64,000 nucleotides of DNA from positions 186,001 to 250,000 of the forward strand of contig JACKHZ010000013.1 in the NCBI GenBank assembly GCA_020638735.1, in the 5' to 3' direction. This document shows positions 8,934 through 17,706 of this stretch, piece by piece; within the stretch, counting starts at the first letter, position 1, and each line of letters opens with the position of its first letter. The position numbers and the translations under genes were made by a program. This DNA comes from Planctomycetota bacterium. GTDB taxonomy: Bacteria; Planctomycetota; UBA1135; UBA2386. The notes under the pieces were generated by a model. The model was given only the letters and a program-made list of their open reading frames with translations. It made no database searches and was not told where the DNA came from.

Positions 8934-9169
8934 GGTGGTTGGCGGCCCGCCGACGACCTGGCCCCCGCAAGCGACTGGGGACCGGGCCTCGACCGACGGA
9001 AGAGGGGTCAAAGGGCGAGTTGGTTGCTACGCGACGGCGGGCAAGACGCGAGTCCCGCTCCGACATTTCCGCGCCGGCTCCTGGCGGGGCAAGGTGGCCC
9101 GGCGCCCGGCCGAATTGTCTCACGCATCAGGCGTCGCCCATGTCGCGACCGACAACCCGTCGCCGCCGA
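8934..9169. other. Intergenic region, nothing recognised
   Basis: 236 bases between two minus-strand genes. Probably holds the promoter of the HTH gene. No hairpin, repeat or coding pattern that I can support. Confidence 0.5.
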
Positions 9170-10024
9170 TCAGCCTTGCTCGTGCGGCGCGAACGAGATG
9201 TGGCCGGAGGCCGAGCGCAGCACCACCTTGGTGCGGCCGTCGCCGTGCCGACCGGTCAAGGCGGCGCTGTAGTCGCCGATGCGGCGCGCCTCCAGACCGA
9301 AGCTCGCGCCGATCTTGCCGACCTCGACGCGGGCGTCGATCTCGAAGCCGGTCGCCGGCGGCACACGACACTGGATGGTCCCCTGGCCCGTCTCCAAGGT
9401 GATCTTGTCGCCCGGCGCAGCGAAGAACGCCTGCATGTCGCCGCGCAGCGTGCGCACGTCGACGTCGCCGCGGATGCCGAAGGCGATCACGACTCCGGCC
9501 CCGGTCTTGGCTTCGATGCCACCGGCGCAGTTCTCGAAGCGCAGATCACCGCGGCCGGTCTCGACCCGGGTCGGCGCGGCACGGTCCGCCATGGTCACGT
9601 GGCCATTGTGCTCGACCACGACCTCCAGCGGCATCGTCGCAGGGACGCGGATCCCGGCCTCGAAGGCGATCATCCCGGACACGCCGGCGGGCAACTTCGG
9701 GCCACGCAGCACGAGGGTCTCCCCACCGTCGACCAACTCGCTCGTCAGACCAGGCGGCACCGCGTCGAGCAGCTTCAGCTGTTCGTCGGTCTCGGCCATG
9801 CGCCGCACGCCGCCCTGGTAGTGCACCGAACGAGCCTGCTTCGGGTCCTCCGGCGGCCGGAAGCCGATCGAGCCGTTCTCGATCTCGAGACGGATACGCC
9901 TGACCGAGGGTTCGAGGGGAATGTCCCCTTCGGCCGTGCCGACGGAACGGTGACCGCAGGCCGCCGCGGTGACGGCCAGGCCCCACAACACCGGACGAAC
10001 CAGGAGATGAGCCCGACGACGCAT
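9170..10024 (-). CDS. Lipoprotein with a DUF4097-like beta domain
   Basis: 284 residues from ATG 10024. The N-terminus MRRRAHLLVRPVLWGLAVTAAACG is a lipoprotein signal with lipobox AAAC. The mature part contains repeated short beta-strand units with G-D-(L/V) turns (TGRGDLRFENCAGGIEAKTG, RGDVDVRTLRGDMQAFF, TGQGTIQCRV), the pattern of the DUF4097 'putative adhesin' fold, usually a right-handed beta-helix facing the outside. No enzyme motif. It is transcribed divergently from the ECF sigma factor with 140 bases between them, so it may belong to the same regulon; that is inference only. Confidence 0.75.
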   Translation of the reverse strand: MRRRAHLLVRPVLWGLAVTAAACGHRSVGTAEGDIPLEPSVRRIRLEIENGSIGFRPPEDPKQARSVHYQGGVRRMAETDEQLKLLDAVPPGLTSELVDGGETLVLRGPKLPAGVSGMIAFEAGIRVPATMPLEVVVEHNGHVTMADRAAPTRVETGRGDLRFENCAGGIEAKTGAGVVIAFGIRGDVDVRTLRGDMQAFFAAPGDKITLETGQGTIQCRVPPATGFEIDARVEVGKIGASFGLEARRIGDYSAALTGRHGDGRTKVVLRSASGHISFAPHEQG

Positions 10025-10068
10025 GGCGGGTATCGTAAGGCCCACGCCCGATGCGGATTTCGTCCGCC

Positions 10069-10082
10069 CGGAGTTTTCTCCG
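10069..10082. promoter_or_regulatory. Small inverted repeat in the divergent lipoprotein/sigma-factor region
   Basis: CGGAG TTTT CTCCG forms a 5-bp stem with a 4-base loop in the 140-base divergent region. A direct repeat GACCGG occurs twice just downstream (about 10087 and 10099). Possible operator or 5'-UTR hairpin; weak. Confidence 0.3.
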
Positions 10083-10164
10083 TGCGACCGGCGTCCTGAC
10101 CGGTCCCGCAGTGATTGCCCGATCCGGGGTCCAGACACGAGCGACTGCGCCCGATCTCCCAGCG

Positions 10165-10725
10165 ATGGCCACCTCGAACGCCGACTACCAACCGGATCCC
10201 GTGACGATGGTCGCCTACCATCGCGCACTGGCCGAACACGCCGACAGCCTCAAGGCCTACGCCACGCGACTGCTCGGTGACCCGACCGCCGCAGAGGACG
10301 TGGCGCAAGACGCCTTCCTGGCGCTCTACCGCCACCTCAACCAGGTGCCGACCGCCGCCTTCCGCCCGTGGCTGTTCCGCGTCGCGCGCAACCTGTGCCT
10401 CGACCAGCTGCGACGCCGCAAGTTCAAGCTGAGCCTGTTCCGCGACCTGCAGAAGGACGACGACCAGCCGTTCACGCCGACCGACCGCAGCAGCGTGCGC
10501 CCGGACGAGGTCGCCGAGACGCGCGAGGCGCAAGAAGCGATCGAGCAAGCGATCGCCGAGCTGCCGACCAAGTTCCGGGAGGCCTTCCTGCTCTGCGAAG
10601 TCGAAGGCATGAGCTACGAGGACGCGGCCGCAGTCATGGGCTGCCCCGTCAAGACGGTCTCGACGAGGCTGTTCCGCGCCCGACAGCGCTTCACCTCCTT
10701 GGTCAGTCGCCTGATCAAGGTGTGA
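10165..10725 (+). CDS. ECF-family RNA polymerase sigma factor
   Basis: 186 residues from ATG 10165 (MATSNADYQPDPVTMVAYHR). Region 2 is clear: ATRLLGDPTAAEDVAQDAFLALYRHL and FRPWLFRVARNLCLDQLRRRKFK, the sigma2 promoter-melting core. A charged linker is followed by sigma4: AIAELPTKFREAFLLCEVEGMSYEDAAAVMGCPVKTVSTRLFRARQRF with its helix-turn-helix. This is the usual two-domain ECF layout. The next gene, 16 bases downstream, is its zinc-finger anti-sigma factor, so activity is likely controlled by protein sequestration and by autoregulation. An upstream ATG at 10051 is in frame but would add an atypical 38-residue tail. Targets unknown; the surface-protein genes nearby are reasonable guesses. Confidence 0.93.
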   Translation: MATSNADYQPDPVTMVAYHRALAEHADSLKAYATRLLGDPTAAEDVAQDAFLALYRHLNQVPTAAFRPWLFRVARNLCLDQLRRRKFKLSLFRDLQKDDDQPFTPTDRSSVRPDEVAETREAQEAIEQAIAELPTKFREAFLLCEVEGMSYEDAAAVMGCPVKTVSTRLFRARQRFTSLVSRLIKV

Positions 10726-10741
10726 GAGGACGAATCCAACG

Positions 10742-11935
10742 ATGAACTGCAATACCTGTCGCTACCAACTGTCGCAGTGTCTCGACGGCCGCTTGCCGTC
10801 CGGACAGCGCACCGCGGCGATGCAGCACGTCGAACGGTGCGCCGAGTGCCGCACGTTCTGGGACGATCTGCAGGCCGCGCAGCAACTGACGATGAGGCTG
10901 AAGCAGCCGCACGTCGGCGCCGACTTCCGCGAGCAGCTGTGGGCACGCATCCACGCCGGCGAAGGCACTCCGGAGGCCGTGTTCCACGAGCCGGTGCCGA
11001 TCTGGACCAAGGTTCGCTACGCGGCGACCGGTGCCGCCGCTGCAGCAGCAGTGCTGCTCGCCGCACTCTGGGTGCGGGGCGACCGCGGCTGGCGCGATCC
11101 GGAAGTGCCGTCACACCACACTCAGATCTCGGGCATCGAGACGAACCCCGAGGCGACCACGGTCGGCGACGGCGTCGGCGGAGGCCCGCGCAACGGCGGC
11201 CTGGTCGAGCGCAGCCGCCGCACCAACCCACACGAGCAGGTCTTCGTCTCCGACATGCCGCTGCCGTCGGCGACGCGCCCGCTGACCCTCAACCTGGTCG
11301 CTGTCGAAGCCGCACGCCAGCTCGAGCAGCGCTACGCCATGGCCAGCGCCGCGCTGCGCCGCCTCGACGACCCGGACGGCAACCAGATCGGCGCCGCGAA
11401 GCAGGCGATCGAGATGTCCGACGAGATCCGCATGTTCGGCGAGTTGCTGCTCGACCTGCGCGATTCGCAGCGCCTGGCGTTCAACGACAGCCAGGTCGAC
11501 GCCGACCTGCGCTTCGCGGTCAAGCTGCTGTCGCAAGGCAACGCCGACGGCCGACTGCTGCAGGATCGCGACGACACGCGCCTGACGGCCGTGCAGTCGG
11601 TCGTCGCGCCGGCGCTGCGCAGCGACCACCTCGGCCACGTCGTGCGCACCATCATGGTGCCGCCGACCATCAACCCGGCCGAGGAGTACGACGCGCTGGC
11701 GCGACTCAATCGCCGCCGGCCCGAGGTGTTCCCCAAGCTCTTCTACACCTTCGGCAGCATCGAGCACGGGGTCGCGATCCCGGTGCCCGGCATGACGGTG
11801 TTCCTGCAGGACGTCTGCGGGCCGAGCTGGGTCGCGCCGCGCAGCGAAGTCGAGGCGCGCGACGGACTGTTGCAGACCCTGACGAGCCGCGGCACGGTGC
11901 AGATCCAGATCGAGCTGCCCGCCGGCATCCGCTGA
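10742..11935 (+). CDS. Membrane anti-sigma factor with an N-terminal zinc finger
   Basis: 397 residues. The N-terminus MNCNTCRYQLSQCLDGRLPSGQRTAAMQHVERCAEC contains the ZAS-type motif H29-x3-C33-x2-C36 plus C3 and C6, which bind zinc and clamp the ECF sigma factor. A single TM helix follows (about 95-113, Ala/Leu-rich). The large C-terminal part (about 120-397) is then expected outside the cytoplasm and carries no recognised domain; it is helical in its middle (LTLNLVAVEAARQLEQRY) and ends in a more beta-like region. It is co-transcribed with the sigma gene (16-base gap). The ~280-residue sensor half is unusually long for an anti-sigma factor and may read an envelope signal. Confidence 0.87.
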   Translation: MNCNTCRYQLSQCLDGRLPSGQRTAAMQHVERCAECRTFWDDLQAAQQLTMRLKQPHVGADFREQLWARIHAGEGTPEAVFHEPVPIWTKVRYAATGAAAAAAVLLAALWVRGDRGWRDPEVPSHHTQISGIETNPEATTVGDGVGGGPRNGGLVERSRRTNPHEQVFVSDMPLPSATRPLTLNLVAVEAARQLEQRYAMASAALRRLDDPDGNQIGAAKQAIEMSDEIRMFGELLLDLRDSQRLAFNDSQVDADLRFAVKLLSQGNADGRLLQDRDDTRLTAVQSVVAPALRSDHLGHVVRTIMVPPTINPAEEYDALARLNRRRPEVFPKLFYTFGSIEHGVAIPVPGMTVFLQDVCGPSWVAPRSEVEARDGLLQTLTSRGTVQIQIELPAGIR

Positions 11936-12042
11936 GCGCCGCACCCGGGTGATCTGCACCGAACGCCCGACCAGGCGCAACCGCCGCGGTGGACGACGCT
12001 AGAGTGTGGCCCCTCCGGGCGGATCCCCGCCCGACGTCGCCA

Positions 12043-13845
12043 ATGATGCTCGCCGTCCTCCTCGCTGCCGTCTGCAGCGGCGCCGCGCCGCCGATCCTCC
12101 CCGACGCCGACAGGGTCCCCGAACCCACCTTCGTGGTCGCCCAGGACCCCGGCGCCAAGCCCGCGAAGGCGCTGGTCGCGTGGCTCAAGCTCTACCGCAA
12201 GGGCAAGATCGACTTCCGCAGCAAGCTCGACATCGGCAAGGATTCGCTCGCCGCCAAGTTCGACGTCGCGCCCAAGAACGGTCTCGGCGACGCGACCTGG
12301 GCCGGCGACTTGCGGCTGATCCTGTCCGCGCTGGTCAGCCTCGACGACGCCGAGGCTGCGCGCGCGATCACCGACGTGGCCGCCGTCGGGCTCGACGACG
12401 AGGACTACACCTACGCCATGGCGCCGTACGACGTTCGCGCCGCCGGCCTCGATGCGTTGGCCGGACTCAAGAGCGACGCCGCGCGGCAGGCGCTCGCCGC
12501 CGGCGCGCGGGGCGAGTGGAAGGCCGACCGCAAGGAAGCCGTCGCGCTGCGCTCGGCAGCGATGCTCGGCCTGGGCCGCATCGGCGACCCCGGGCAACGG
12601 CCGGTGATCGAGGCAGCGCTCGCCGACGGCAACGAGACCGTGCGCCTGCACGCCATCGAGGCGCTGGCCGCGCTCGGCGACGAGCAGGCCGCGCCGGCGC
12701 TGATCGGCATCCTCGAGCGCGACCCGAGCGACACCGCGCTGATCGCCACCGCGCGCGCGCTGCGCAAGCTGTTCGCGCGCTATCTCGAGCCCCCCGCCAC
12801 CGCGTCCGACACGCCAGCCAAACCGCCCGCCGGCGCCAAGGAGCCCGATCCGCCCAAGCGCCCCGCGGCCCCCGCCAGCGCACGGCTCGCAGTGCGCGCG
12901 GCGATCTCGGCGCTCGGCCGGGCGACGTGGCGCGCCGACATGGAGCTGGTGCGCCTGCTCGACGAGTTCCGTTCGACCGAGACGGTGCCGGCCCTTATCG
13001 CCGTGCTCGAGCGCTTCCGCGACAACCCCGACGACGTCAAGAGCGGCAAGCTGTCCGGCCTGCTGCAGGCGCAGGTGCACGAGCTGTTGGTCAGCATGAC
13101 CGGCGCCGTCTACCCCGCGTCGCAGCCGGAGAAGTGGCGCGAACTGTGGGACAAGGAGAAGGACCGGCTCGAGGTCGCGCAGAAGCGCGAGCCGAAGCAG
13201 GACGGCCACACCGTCGCCGCCGGCTTCGCCGGCATCCCGGTCGAGGGCACGCGCGTGGTGTTCGTGCTCGACCTGTCGGGCAGCATGGAGTGGCCGATGG
13301 AGGACGTCGGCACCGACGGCAAGAAGCGCGAGATGAACCGCCTCGACTTCGCCAAGCGCGAGCTGCTCAAGGCCATCGACGGCCTGCCGCCCGACTCGCA
13401 GTTCAATCTCGTCACGTTCAACGGCGACAGCAAGGCCGAGACGTGGAGCAAGAAGATGGTGCCGGCCAACGAGCGCAACCGCGAGCGCTTCAAGAAGCAC
13501 GTCGAGAAGCTGCGGCCGCTCGGCGGCACCAACCTGTGGAGCGGCATGGAGGCAGCGCTCGACATCAAGTCGCTGGTCTACGGCAACCACTACGAGACCA
13601 ACGTCGACGAGGTGTTCGTGCTGTCGGACGGCGCTCCGACCGTCGGTGAGGTGATCGACCCGGTCGAGATCCTGCGCCTCGTCGAGGAGCTCAACCGCTA
13701 CGCCGAGGTCCGCATCAACACCGTCTTCATCAGCTCGAAGACGCCGCCCGAGATGCTGCAGGCGGAGATGCAGATGAGCCTGCGGCCCAAGGACCTGATG
13801 CGGCGCATGGCCGAGCAGAACGGCGGCCGGTTCCGCGACGTCTGA
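12043..13845 (+). CDS. Exported protein with HEAT-like repeats and a C-terminal VWA domain
   Basis: 600 residues from ATG 12043 (MMLAVLLAAVCSGAAPPI, a short signal peptide). Residues ~80-260 hold HEAT/PBS-like helical repeats (AAMLGLGRIGDPGQRPVIEAALADG, RLHAIEALAALGDEQAAPALI). A Pro/Ala/Lys-rich linker (~262-285) and another helical block follow. From about 400 there is a VWA domain with metal-ion-dependent adhesion site D410-L-S-G-S, then a Thr in GGTNLWSG and an Asp in VLSDGAPTVGE. Such proteins usually mediate protein-protein contacts outside the cytoplasm. It lies 108 bases after the anti-sigma factor on the same strand, so it may belong to that regulon. Convergent with the next gene, leaving a 9-base gap. 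Confidence 0.88.
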   Translation: MMLAVLLAAVCSGAAPPILPDADRVPEPTFVVAQDPGAKPAKALVAWLKLYRKGKIDFRSKLDIGKDSLAAKFDVAPKNGLGDATWAGDLRLILSALVSLDDAEAARAITDVAAVGLDDEDYTYAMAPYDVRAAGLDALAGLKSDAARQALAAGARGEWKADRKEAVALRSAAMLGLGRIGDPGQRPVIEAALADGNETVRLHAIEALAALGDEQAAPALIGILERDPSDTALIATARALRKLFARYLEPPATASDTPAKPPAGAKEPDPPKRPAAPASARLAVRAAISALGRATWRADMELVRLLDEFRSTETVPALIAVLERFRDNPDDVKSGKLSGLLQAQVHELLVSMTGAVYPASQPEKWRELWDKEKDRLEVAQKREPKQDGHTVAAGFAGIPVEGTRVVFVLDLSGSMEWPMEDVGTDGKKREMNRLDFAKRELLKAIDGLPPDSQFNLVTFNGDSKAETWSKKMVPANERNRERFKKHVEKLRPLGGTNLWSGMEAALDIKSLVYGNHYETNVDEVFVLSDGAPTVGEVIDPVEILRLVEELNRYAEVRINTVFISSKTPPEMLQAEMQMSLRPKDLMRRMAEQNGGRFRDV

Positions 13846-13854
13846 GGGCAGCGC

Positions 13855-14217
13855 TCAGCGCGAGGGCTTCTTCTTCGCCTTGGCCGGCGCCGCGACCTCG
13901 ACCACACGACCGCGGCGAAGCATCGGCCCGGTCAGCGCGATGATGCCGCCGACGACGACCAGCACCCACGCGGAGCGCTCGGAGTGCTCGAGCGCCTCCT
14001 TCGGCACCTCCGCCATCGCCAGGGCCATGCGCGTCTCACCGCCCTGGAAGGCGAAGGTCGCCTTGCCGAGCGCGCGCCACAGCACGAAGGTGTTGTCGAC
14101 CTCGCTGCGGATGTAGCGCGCCAGCGCGACCTGGCCGTGGAGCACGAGGCCCGCGCCGAGCACGACGCCACCGACCATGGTGAACAACCAGCGCACGATG
14201 CCGAGCATGGCCGGCAT
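13855..14217 (-). CDS. Small membrane protein with two TM helices
   Basis: 120 residues from ATG 14217 (MPAMLGIVRWLF; ATG 14208 is an alternative). TM1 is about residues 5-28 (IVRWLFTMVGGVVLGAGLVLHG), then a ~50-residue outer segment that includes LARYIRSEVDNTFVLWRALG and KATFAFQGGETRMAL, then TM2 (about 84-103: AWVLVVVGGIIALTGPM) and a basic tail rich in Lys. No known motif. It lies 38 bases downstream of the VIT-VWA gene on the same strand, so it is probably co-expressed and could assist that protein at the membrane (inference). Confidence 0.7.
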   Translation of the reverse strand: MPAMLGIVRWLFTMVGGVVLGAGLVLHGQVALARYIRSEVDNTFVLWRALGKATFAFQGGETRMALAMAEVPKEALEHSERSAWVLVVVGGIIALTGPMLRRGRVVEVAAPAKAKKKPSR

Positions 14218-14255
14218 CGTCGCGTGCAGCGGTCGCCGCCGCGAGCGCGGGGCGA

Positions 14256-16742
14256 CTACTTCTGGCCGCCGGACACCTTCGGCGCCTCGCCCGTCGCCGG
14301 CCTGGTCTCGCCCGGCTTGCTCTCCGCGGGCTTCGCCTCGACCGGCTCCTTCGTCGGCGCGATCCGCACGATGCGCTCGCCGTCGCGGAACACGACGCGA
14401 TCGCCCAAGGCGATGATCTCGCGCAGCCAGATCTTCTGCTTCAGCAGGGCGAAGTAGTCCTTCGAGAACGCCTCGATGACCACCGCCTGCTCCTGCCAGT
14501 CGTCGGGCAGCCCCTGCTCGACCAGTTCCTCGCCGACCGGCACGAACACGCGGCCCACGGCGCGACGCAGCAGCTCGCGGCCGGCGGCCTTGCCGCCGCG
14601 GCGACCACTGCGGTCGGCGGCCTCGCCGTCGGCCTTGCGGGTCGAGCCGAGGTAGAAGTCGTCGCTGCCGGTGACGACCTTGCTCTCCTCGATCGCCTCG
14701 GCGCCGGTGCGCTTCTCGCCGAGGCGGCCGAGCTCGGGACCGTGGTATTCGCCGCCGTCGCCGCGCGACTTCGATGCGCCGCCGGTGGTCGGACCCGCGG
14801 GGCCGCCGGTGGCCGGGCCCAGCGGCGCCGGGGAGGTCGGACCGCCCGGACCACCGTTGTGACCGCCGCCTGCACCCGGGTTCGGCGGCATCACGTCGCC
14901 CGGACCGCGGTAGCGCTTCGCGGGGCCGCGGCCATCGTCGAGTCGATCGCGCACGCCGGCGAGGCGCATGCCCTCCTCGACGATCAGCTGCGACGTGTAG
15001 GGCGTGACGATGCCGTACTGGGTCGCGATCGCGCGCACTTCGTCGACCAGCTCCTTCTGCTGGCCGTTGTGACGGATCGCGTCGAGCAGCGTCGCCACGT
15101 GCTGACGCGCCCACACCGTCTGCACGAACGGGTAGTTGAGCGCGACCTTCGGGAACTCGACCTCGAACACGAACTCCTTCTGCACGCCGTTCTGCTTGCC
15201 GGTCACGCGCACCGTCTTGGCGCCCGAGTTGCGGTAGCGGCCGACCACCTGCAGCATCTCGCCGCAGAACAGGTCGCGGGTGCGGGTCGGGTGCACGTCG
15301 AGCGCGTCGAGCCCGTCGCAGCGCACCTCGACGTCGGTCAGCGCCGGCCGCGAGATCTTCTGGCACAGCGCGTCGACCTTGGCCTCGATCTTCTCCTTGT
15401 TGCCGACGAAGTCGCGCGCGCCGCGGTGCTGCGCCACCAGGTCGTCGAGCAACCGCACGTCGATCTGGTCGCCGACGCCGAGCGCGAACACGCGCGCCTG
15501 CTGCCTGTCGCTGGCCTTGGTCAGCTCCAGGATCTGCTCCGGCCGGGTCAGGCCGACGGTCGGCTCACCGTCGGTGATGAACACGATCTGCGGCAGCAGC
15601 ACGTCGTCACCGTCGCCCGCCGGCACGGACTCCAGCGCGACGCGCAGCGCGTCGCCGATGTTGGTGCCGCCGAGCGCCTGCAGCGAGTCGACGCGCGCCA
15701 GCGCCGCGGCGACGTTGTCGCTCGTCGCCGGCATCGGCGCATCGAAGAACTTCTGCGTCGACGAGGCGAAGGTGATGACCTGGAAGCGATCCTCCGCGCG
15801 CAGGCTCTCCAGGAAGACGTGCAGCGAGGCCTTGGCCTGTTCGATCTTGGCGCCCTTCATGGAGCCCGACGTGTCGACCACCAGCTGCACGCAGCGCGGC
15901 GGCACTTTGGCATCGGCCAACGTGCGCGGCGGCGACAACAGCATCGTGAACCAGCCCGGATCGCTGCCCTGGCGATACGGCAGCATGTGCAGGCCGAACT
16001 CCTGCTCGCTGAGGCCGTAGAGCACGCGCAGGTCGTCGAACTCACCGTTCTGCCCCTCGAGCGAGATCGTCGCCTCGTGCTCGCCGCTGCGGCGGATCTC
16101 GGCGGCGGCGTGCGGCGTCACGACCGTGCTGAGCGGCGTGCGCGACTGGATGTGCACCGACAGGCCGATCGGGCCGCCCGCAGCGTCACCGAGCCTCGCG
16201 ACGCGCAGCGGCCAGCTCCACTCGAACATGCCGCCGGTCGGCTGCAGCACCTGGCGGATGCGCACCGACACCGCGACATCGTCGTTGGCCGGGATCGGGA
16301 AGATGCGCGCTCTCAGCATGCCCTCGCTGGCGTATTCGAGCAGCCCCGGATCGCGTCGCCTGCGCACGATCGACTCGTAGACCTGCGCCGCCTGGCCGGC
16401 GTCGAGCACCTCGCCGGCGACCTCCTTGCCCCCGACGGTCATCGTGAACGCGTCGGCCACCGCACCGGCGGGCAGCGGCAGGAACCACGTCGCTTCGGCG
16501 TCGCGCCCGCCGGTGTTGTGCACGACCTGGTCGATGGTCGTCGTCGCCACCCCGTCCACCACCTCGGCGTGGATCTGGGTCCGGGTGATGTGCACCCCTG
16601 GCCGCGTCGGGTGGTCGGGCCGGTTGGTCGCGACCGGCGGCTGGTGGTCGTCGGACGCCGGGCCGACCAGCAGGCCCTGGGCCAGGAGGCTCGAGGCCGG
16701 GGTCAGGAGGAGGAGACAGAGACGGTTCCAGTGGCGAATCAT
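14256..16742 (-). CDS. Secreted VIT and VWA domain protein
   Basis: 828 residues. Signal peptide about 1-22 (RLCLLLLTPASSLLAQG). The VIT (vault/inter-alpha-trypsin) domain spans about 45-175 (VHITRTQIHAEVVDGVATTT, NTGGRDAEATWFLPLPAGA). A VWA domain follows (about 285-450) with MIDAS D290-T-S-G-S294, LGGTNIGDAL and IVFITDGEPTVG. Then come a beta region, a low-complexity Gly/Pro/Ala/Thr stretch (about 625-670) and an acidic/basic C-terminal tail. VIT-VWA proteins are common in Planctomycetota and usually act at the surface in protein binding. It is read before the small membrane protein at 13855. A Pro-rich tail (APTKEPVEAKPAESKPGE) ends the protein. Role not assignable further. Confidence 0.9.
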   Translation of the reverse strand: MIRHWNRLCLLLLTPASSLLAQGLLVGPASDDHQPPVATNRPDHPTRPGVHITRTQIHAEVVDGVATTTIDQVVHNTGGRDAEATWFLPLPAGAVADAFTMTVGGKEVAGEVLDAGQAAQVYESIVRRRRDPGLLEYASEGMLRARIFPIPANDDVAVSVRIRQVLQPTGGMFEWSWPLRVARLGDAAGGPIGLSVHIQSRTPLSTVVTPHAAAEIRRSGEHEATISLEGQNGEFDDLRVLYGLSEQEFGLHMLPYRQGSDPGWFTMLLSPPRTLADAKVPPRCVQLVVDTSGSMKGAKIEQAKASLHVFLESLRAEDRFQVITFASSTQKFFDAPMPATSDNVAAALARVDSLQALGGTNIGDALRVALESVPAGDGDDVLLPQIVFITDGEPTVGLTRPEQILELTKASDRQQARVFALGVGDQIDVRLLDDLVAQHRGARDFVGNKEKIEAKVDALCQKISRPALTDVEVRCDGLDALDVHPTRTRDLFCGEMLQVVGRYRNSGAKTVRVTGKQNGVQKEFVFEVEFPKVALNYPFVQTVWARQHVATLLDAIRHNGQQKELVDEVRAIATQYGIVTPYTSQLIVEEGMRLAGVRDRLDDGRGPAKRYRGPGDVMPPNPGAGGGHNGGPGGPTSPAPLGPATGGPAGPTTGGASKSRGDGGEYHGPELGRLGEKRTGAEAIEESKVVTGSDDFYLGSTRKADGEAADRSGRRGGKAAGRELLRRAVGRVFVPVGEELVEQGLPDDWQEQAVVIEAFSKDYFALLKQKIWLREIIALGDRVVFRDGERIVRIAPTKEPVEAKPAESKPGETRPATGEAPKVSGGQK

Positions 16743-16847
16743 GAGGACCTCGGGTCACGGCACAGCAGCGCCGCCAGGGCGCGCGCCAGGGCACATCGTG
16801 TGCCGGCGCGGCGACGACGCGGTCCGCGCGACGGAGTTCCGGCGGGT

Positions 16848-16863
16848 GTTCCCGCGGCGGAAC
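16848..16863 (-). repeat. Hairpin 2 downstream of the lipoprotein gene
   Basis: On the minus strand GTTCC, loop of six, GGAAC: a short 5-bp stem directly adjoining the stronger hairpin at 16864-16887. Confidence 0.4.
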
Positions 16864-16887
16864 GACTGCGGTCCTCCGACCGCTGTC
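16864..16887 (-). terminator. Strong hairpin overlapping the lipoprotein stop codon
   Basis: On the minus strand GAC-A-GCGGTC, loop GGAG, GACCGC-A-GTC: nine base pairs with a single A/A mismatch. The 5' arm overlaps the end of the coding region at 16886. No T-run follows. Likely a terminator or 3'-end stabiliser for the 16886-17608 gene. Confidence 0.55.
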
Positions 16888-17608
16888 AGCGCGCGAACGT
16901 GCAGCCGCGAGCGTCGAAGATCACCTCGAAGCGCGGCGCCAACCGGCGCACCAGGTCCTCGGGGGTCTTGATCTGCTCCGCCTTGACCACCGCCGCCACC
17001 TCACGGGCGCCGACCTTCTCCATGTTGTTGGTCCAGACCAGCACGTCCCCGGGCAGTTCGAAGCACATTCGCACGTCGAGGCCGGCCAGCTGCTCCCGGC
17101 GCTTCTGGAAGAACGCCTCGACCAGGGGGTCCGACTCGCCGCGCATCTGCTCGGCCTTCTTGCGTGCCTCCTGCCACGCGAGCTTGCCCTGCGGGTAGAG
17201 CGTCAGCCGCCCCGTCCCGGGACGCGGCCCCGCCGCCAGCTCCCACTCCGCCGAGCTGCCGCACAACGGACTCTTCTGCAGCACGGCGAACGAGCCGAAC
17301 GCCGCCGTCAGCTCGACCGTGCGCTGCTGCGCCGTCTTGTCGACCTGATGCGCGGTCAACTCGAGCCCGGCCTCGGTCAGCTCGGCGCGCACCCGCTGCT
17401 CGTCGAACACCGCGGTCGGATCGCCGGCTTCGCCCAGGTGGGCAGCCGGCTGGGCCTGGCGGAGGTCCCTCAAGACCTTCTCCTGCACGGTCATGCGCAC
17501 CGTCTGCGTGCCGCTGCCGTCGGCGCGCAGCGTCACCTTCTGCTCGAACTCGAGACAGCCGGAGAGCATCGAACAGCCCGCCAGCACCATCGCCAGGATC
17601 CCGCGCAT
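16886..17608 (-). CDS. Lipoprotein of unknown function
   Basis: 240 residues from ATG 17608 (MRGILAMVLAGCSMLSGCLEFEQKV); the lipobox LSGC places acylated Cys at residue 18. An ATG at 17632 is in frame but adds a polar tail before the signal. Mature part: beta-rich start (KVTLRADGSGTQTVRMTVQEKVL), a charged helical middle and TLYPQGKLAWQEARKKAEQM near residue 145. The opening 'EQKVTLRADGSGT' resembles bacterial lipoproteins whose first strand reads LxxxDGSG, a common start of secreted LppM-like or DUF-type domains, but I do not claim a family. It is followed by a strong hairpin. Confidence 0.72.
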   Translation of the reverse strand: MRGILAMVLAGCSMLSGCLEFEQKVTLRADGSGTQTVRMTVQEKVLRDLRQAQPAAHLGEAGDPTAVFDEQRVRAELTEAGLELTAHQVDKTAQQRTVELTAAFGSFAVLQKSPLCGSSAEWELAAGPRPGTGRLTLYPQGKLAWQEARKKAEQMRGESDPLVEAFFQKRREQLAGLDVRMCFELPGDVLVWTNNMEKVGAREVAAVVKAEQIKTPEDLVRRLAPRFEVIFDARGCTFAR

Positions 17609-17706
17609 GCCGCTCCGATCGGCCGTTGGCATCGGCGGTCTGGAGCAGATTCTCCAGCCCGCGCATTCCTGTCGCGCGCCGTCTCCCCGGGCCTAGGATG
17701 CCGGCC

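Noticed and set aside
13855..15366. A 503-residue minus-strand frame below the HEAT-VWA gene
   Set aside because: Only its last ~120 residues are a believable small membrane protein; the rest is a shadow of the VIT-VWA gene read in another frame.
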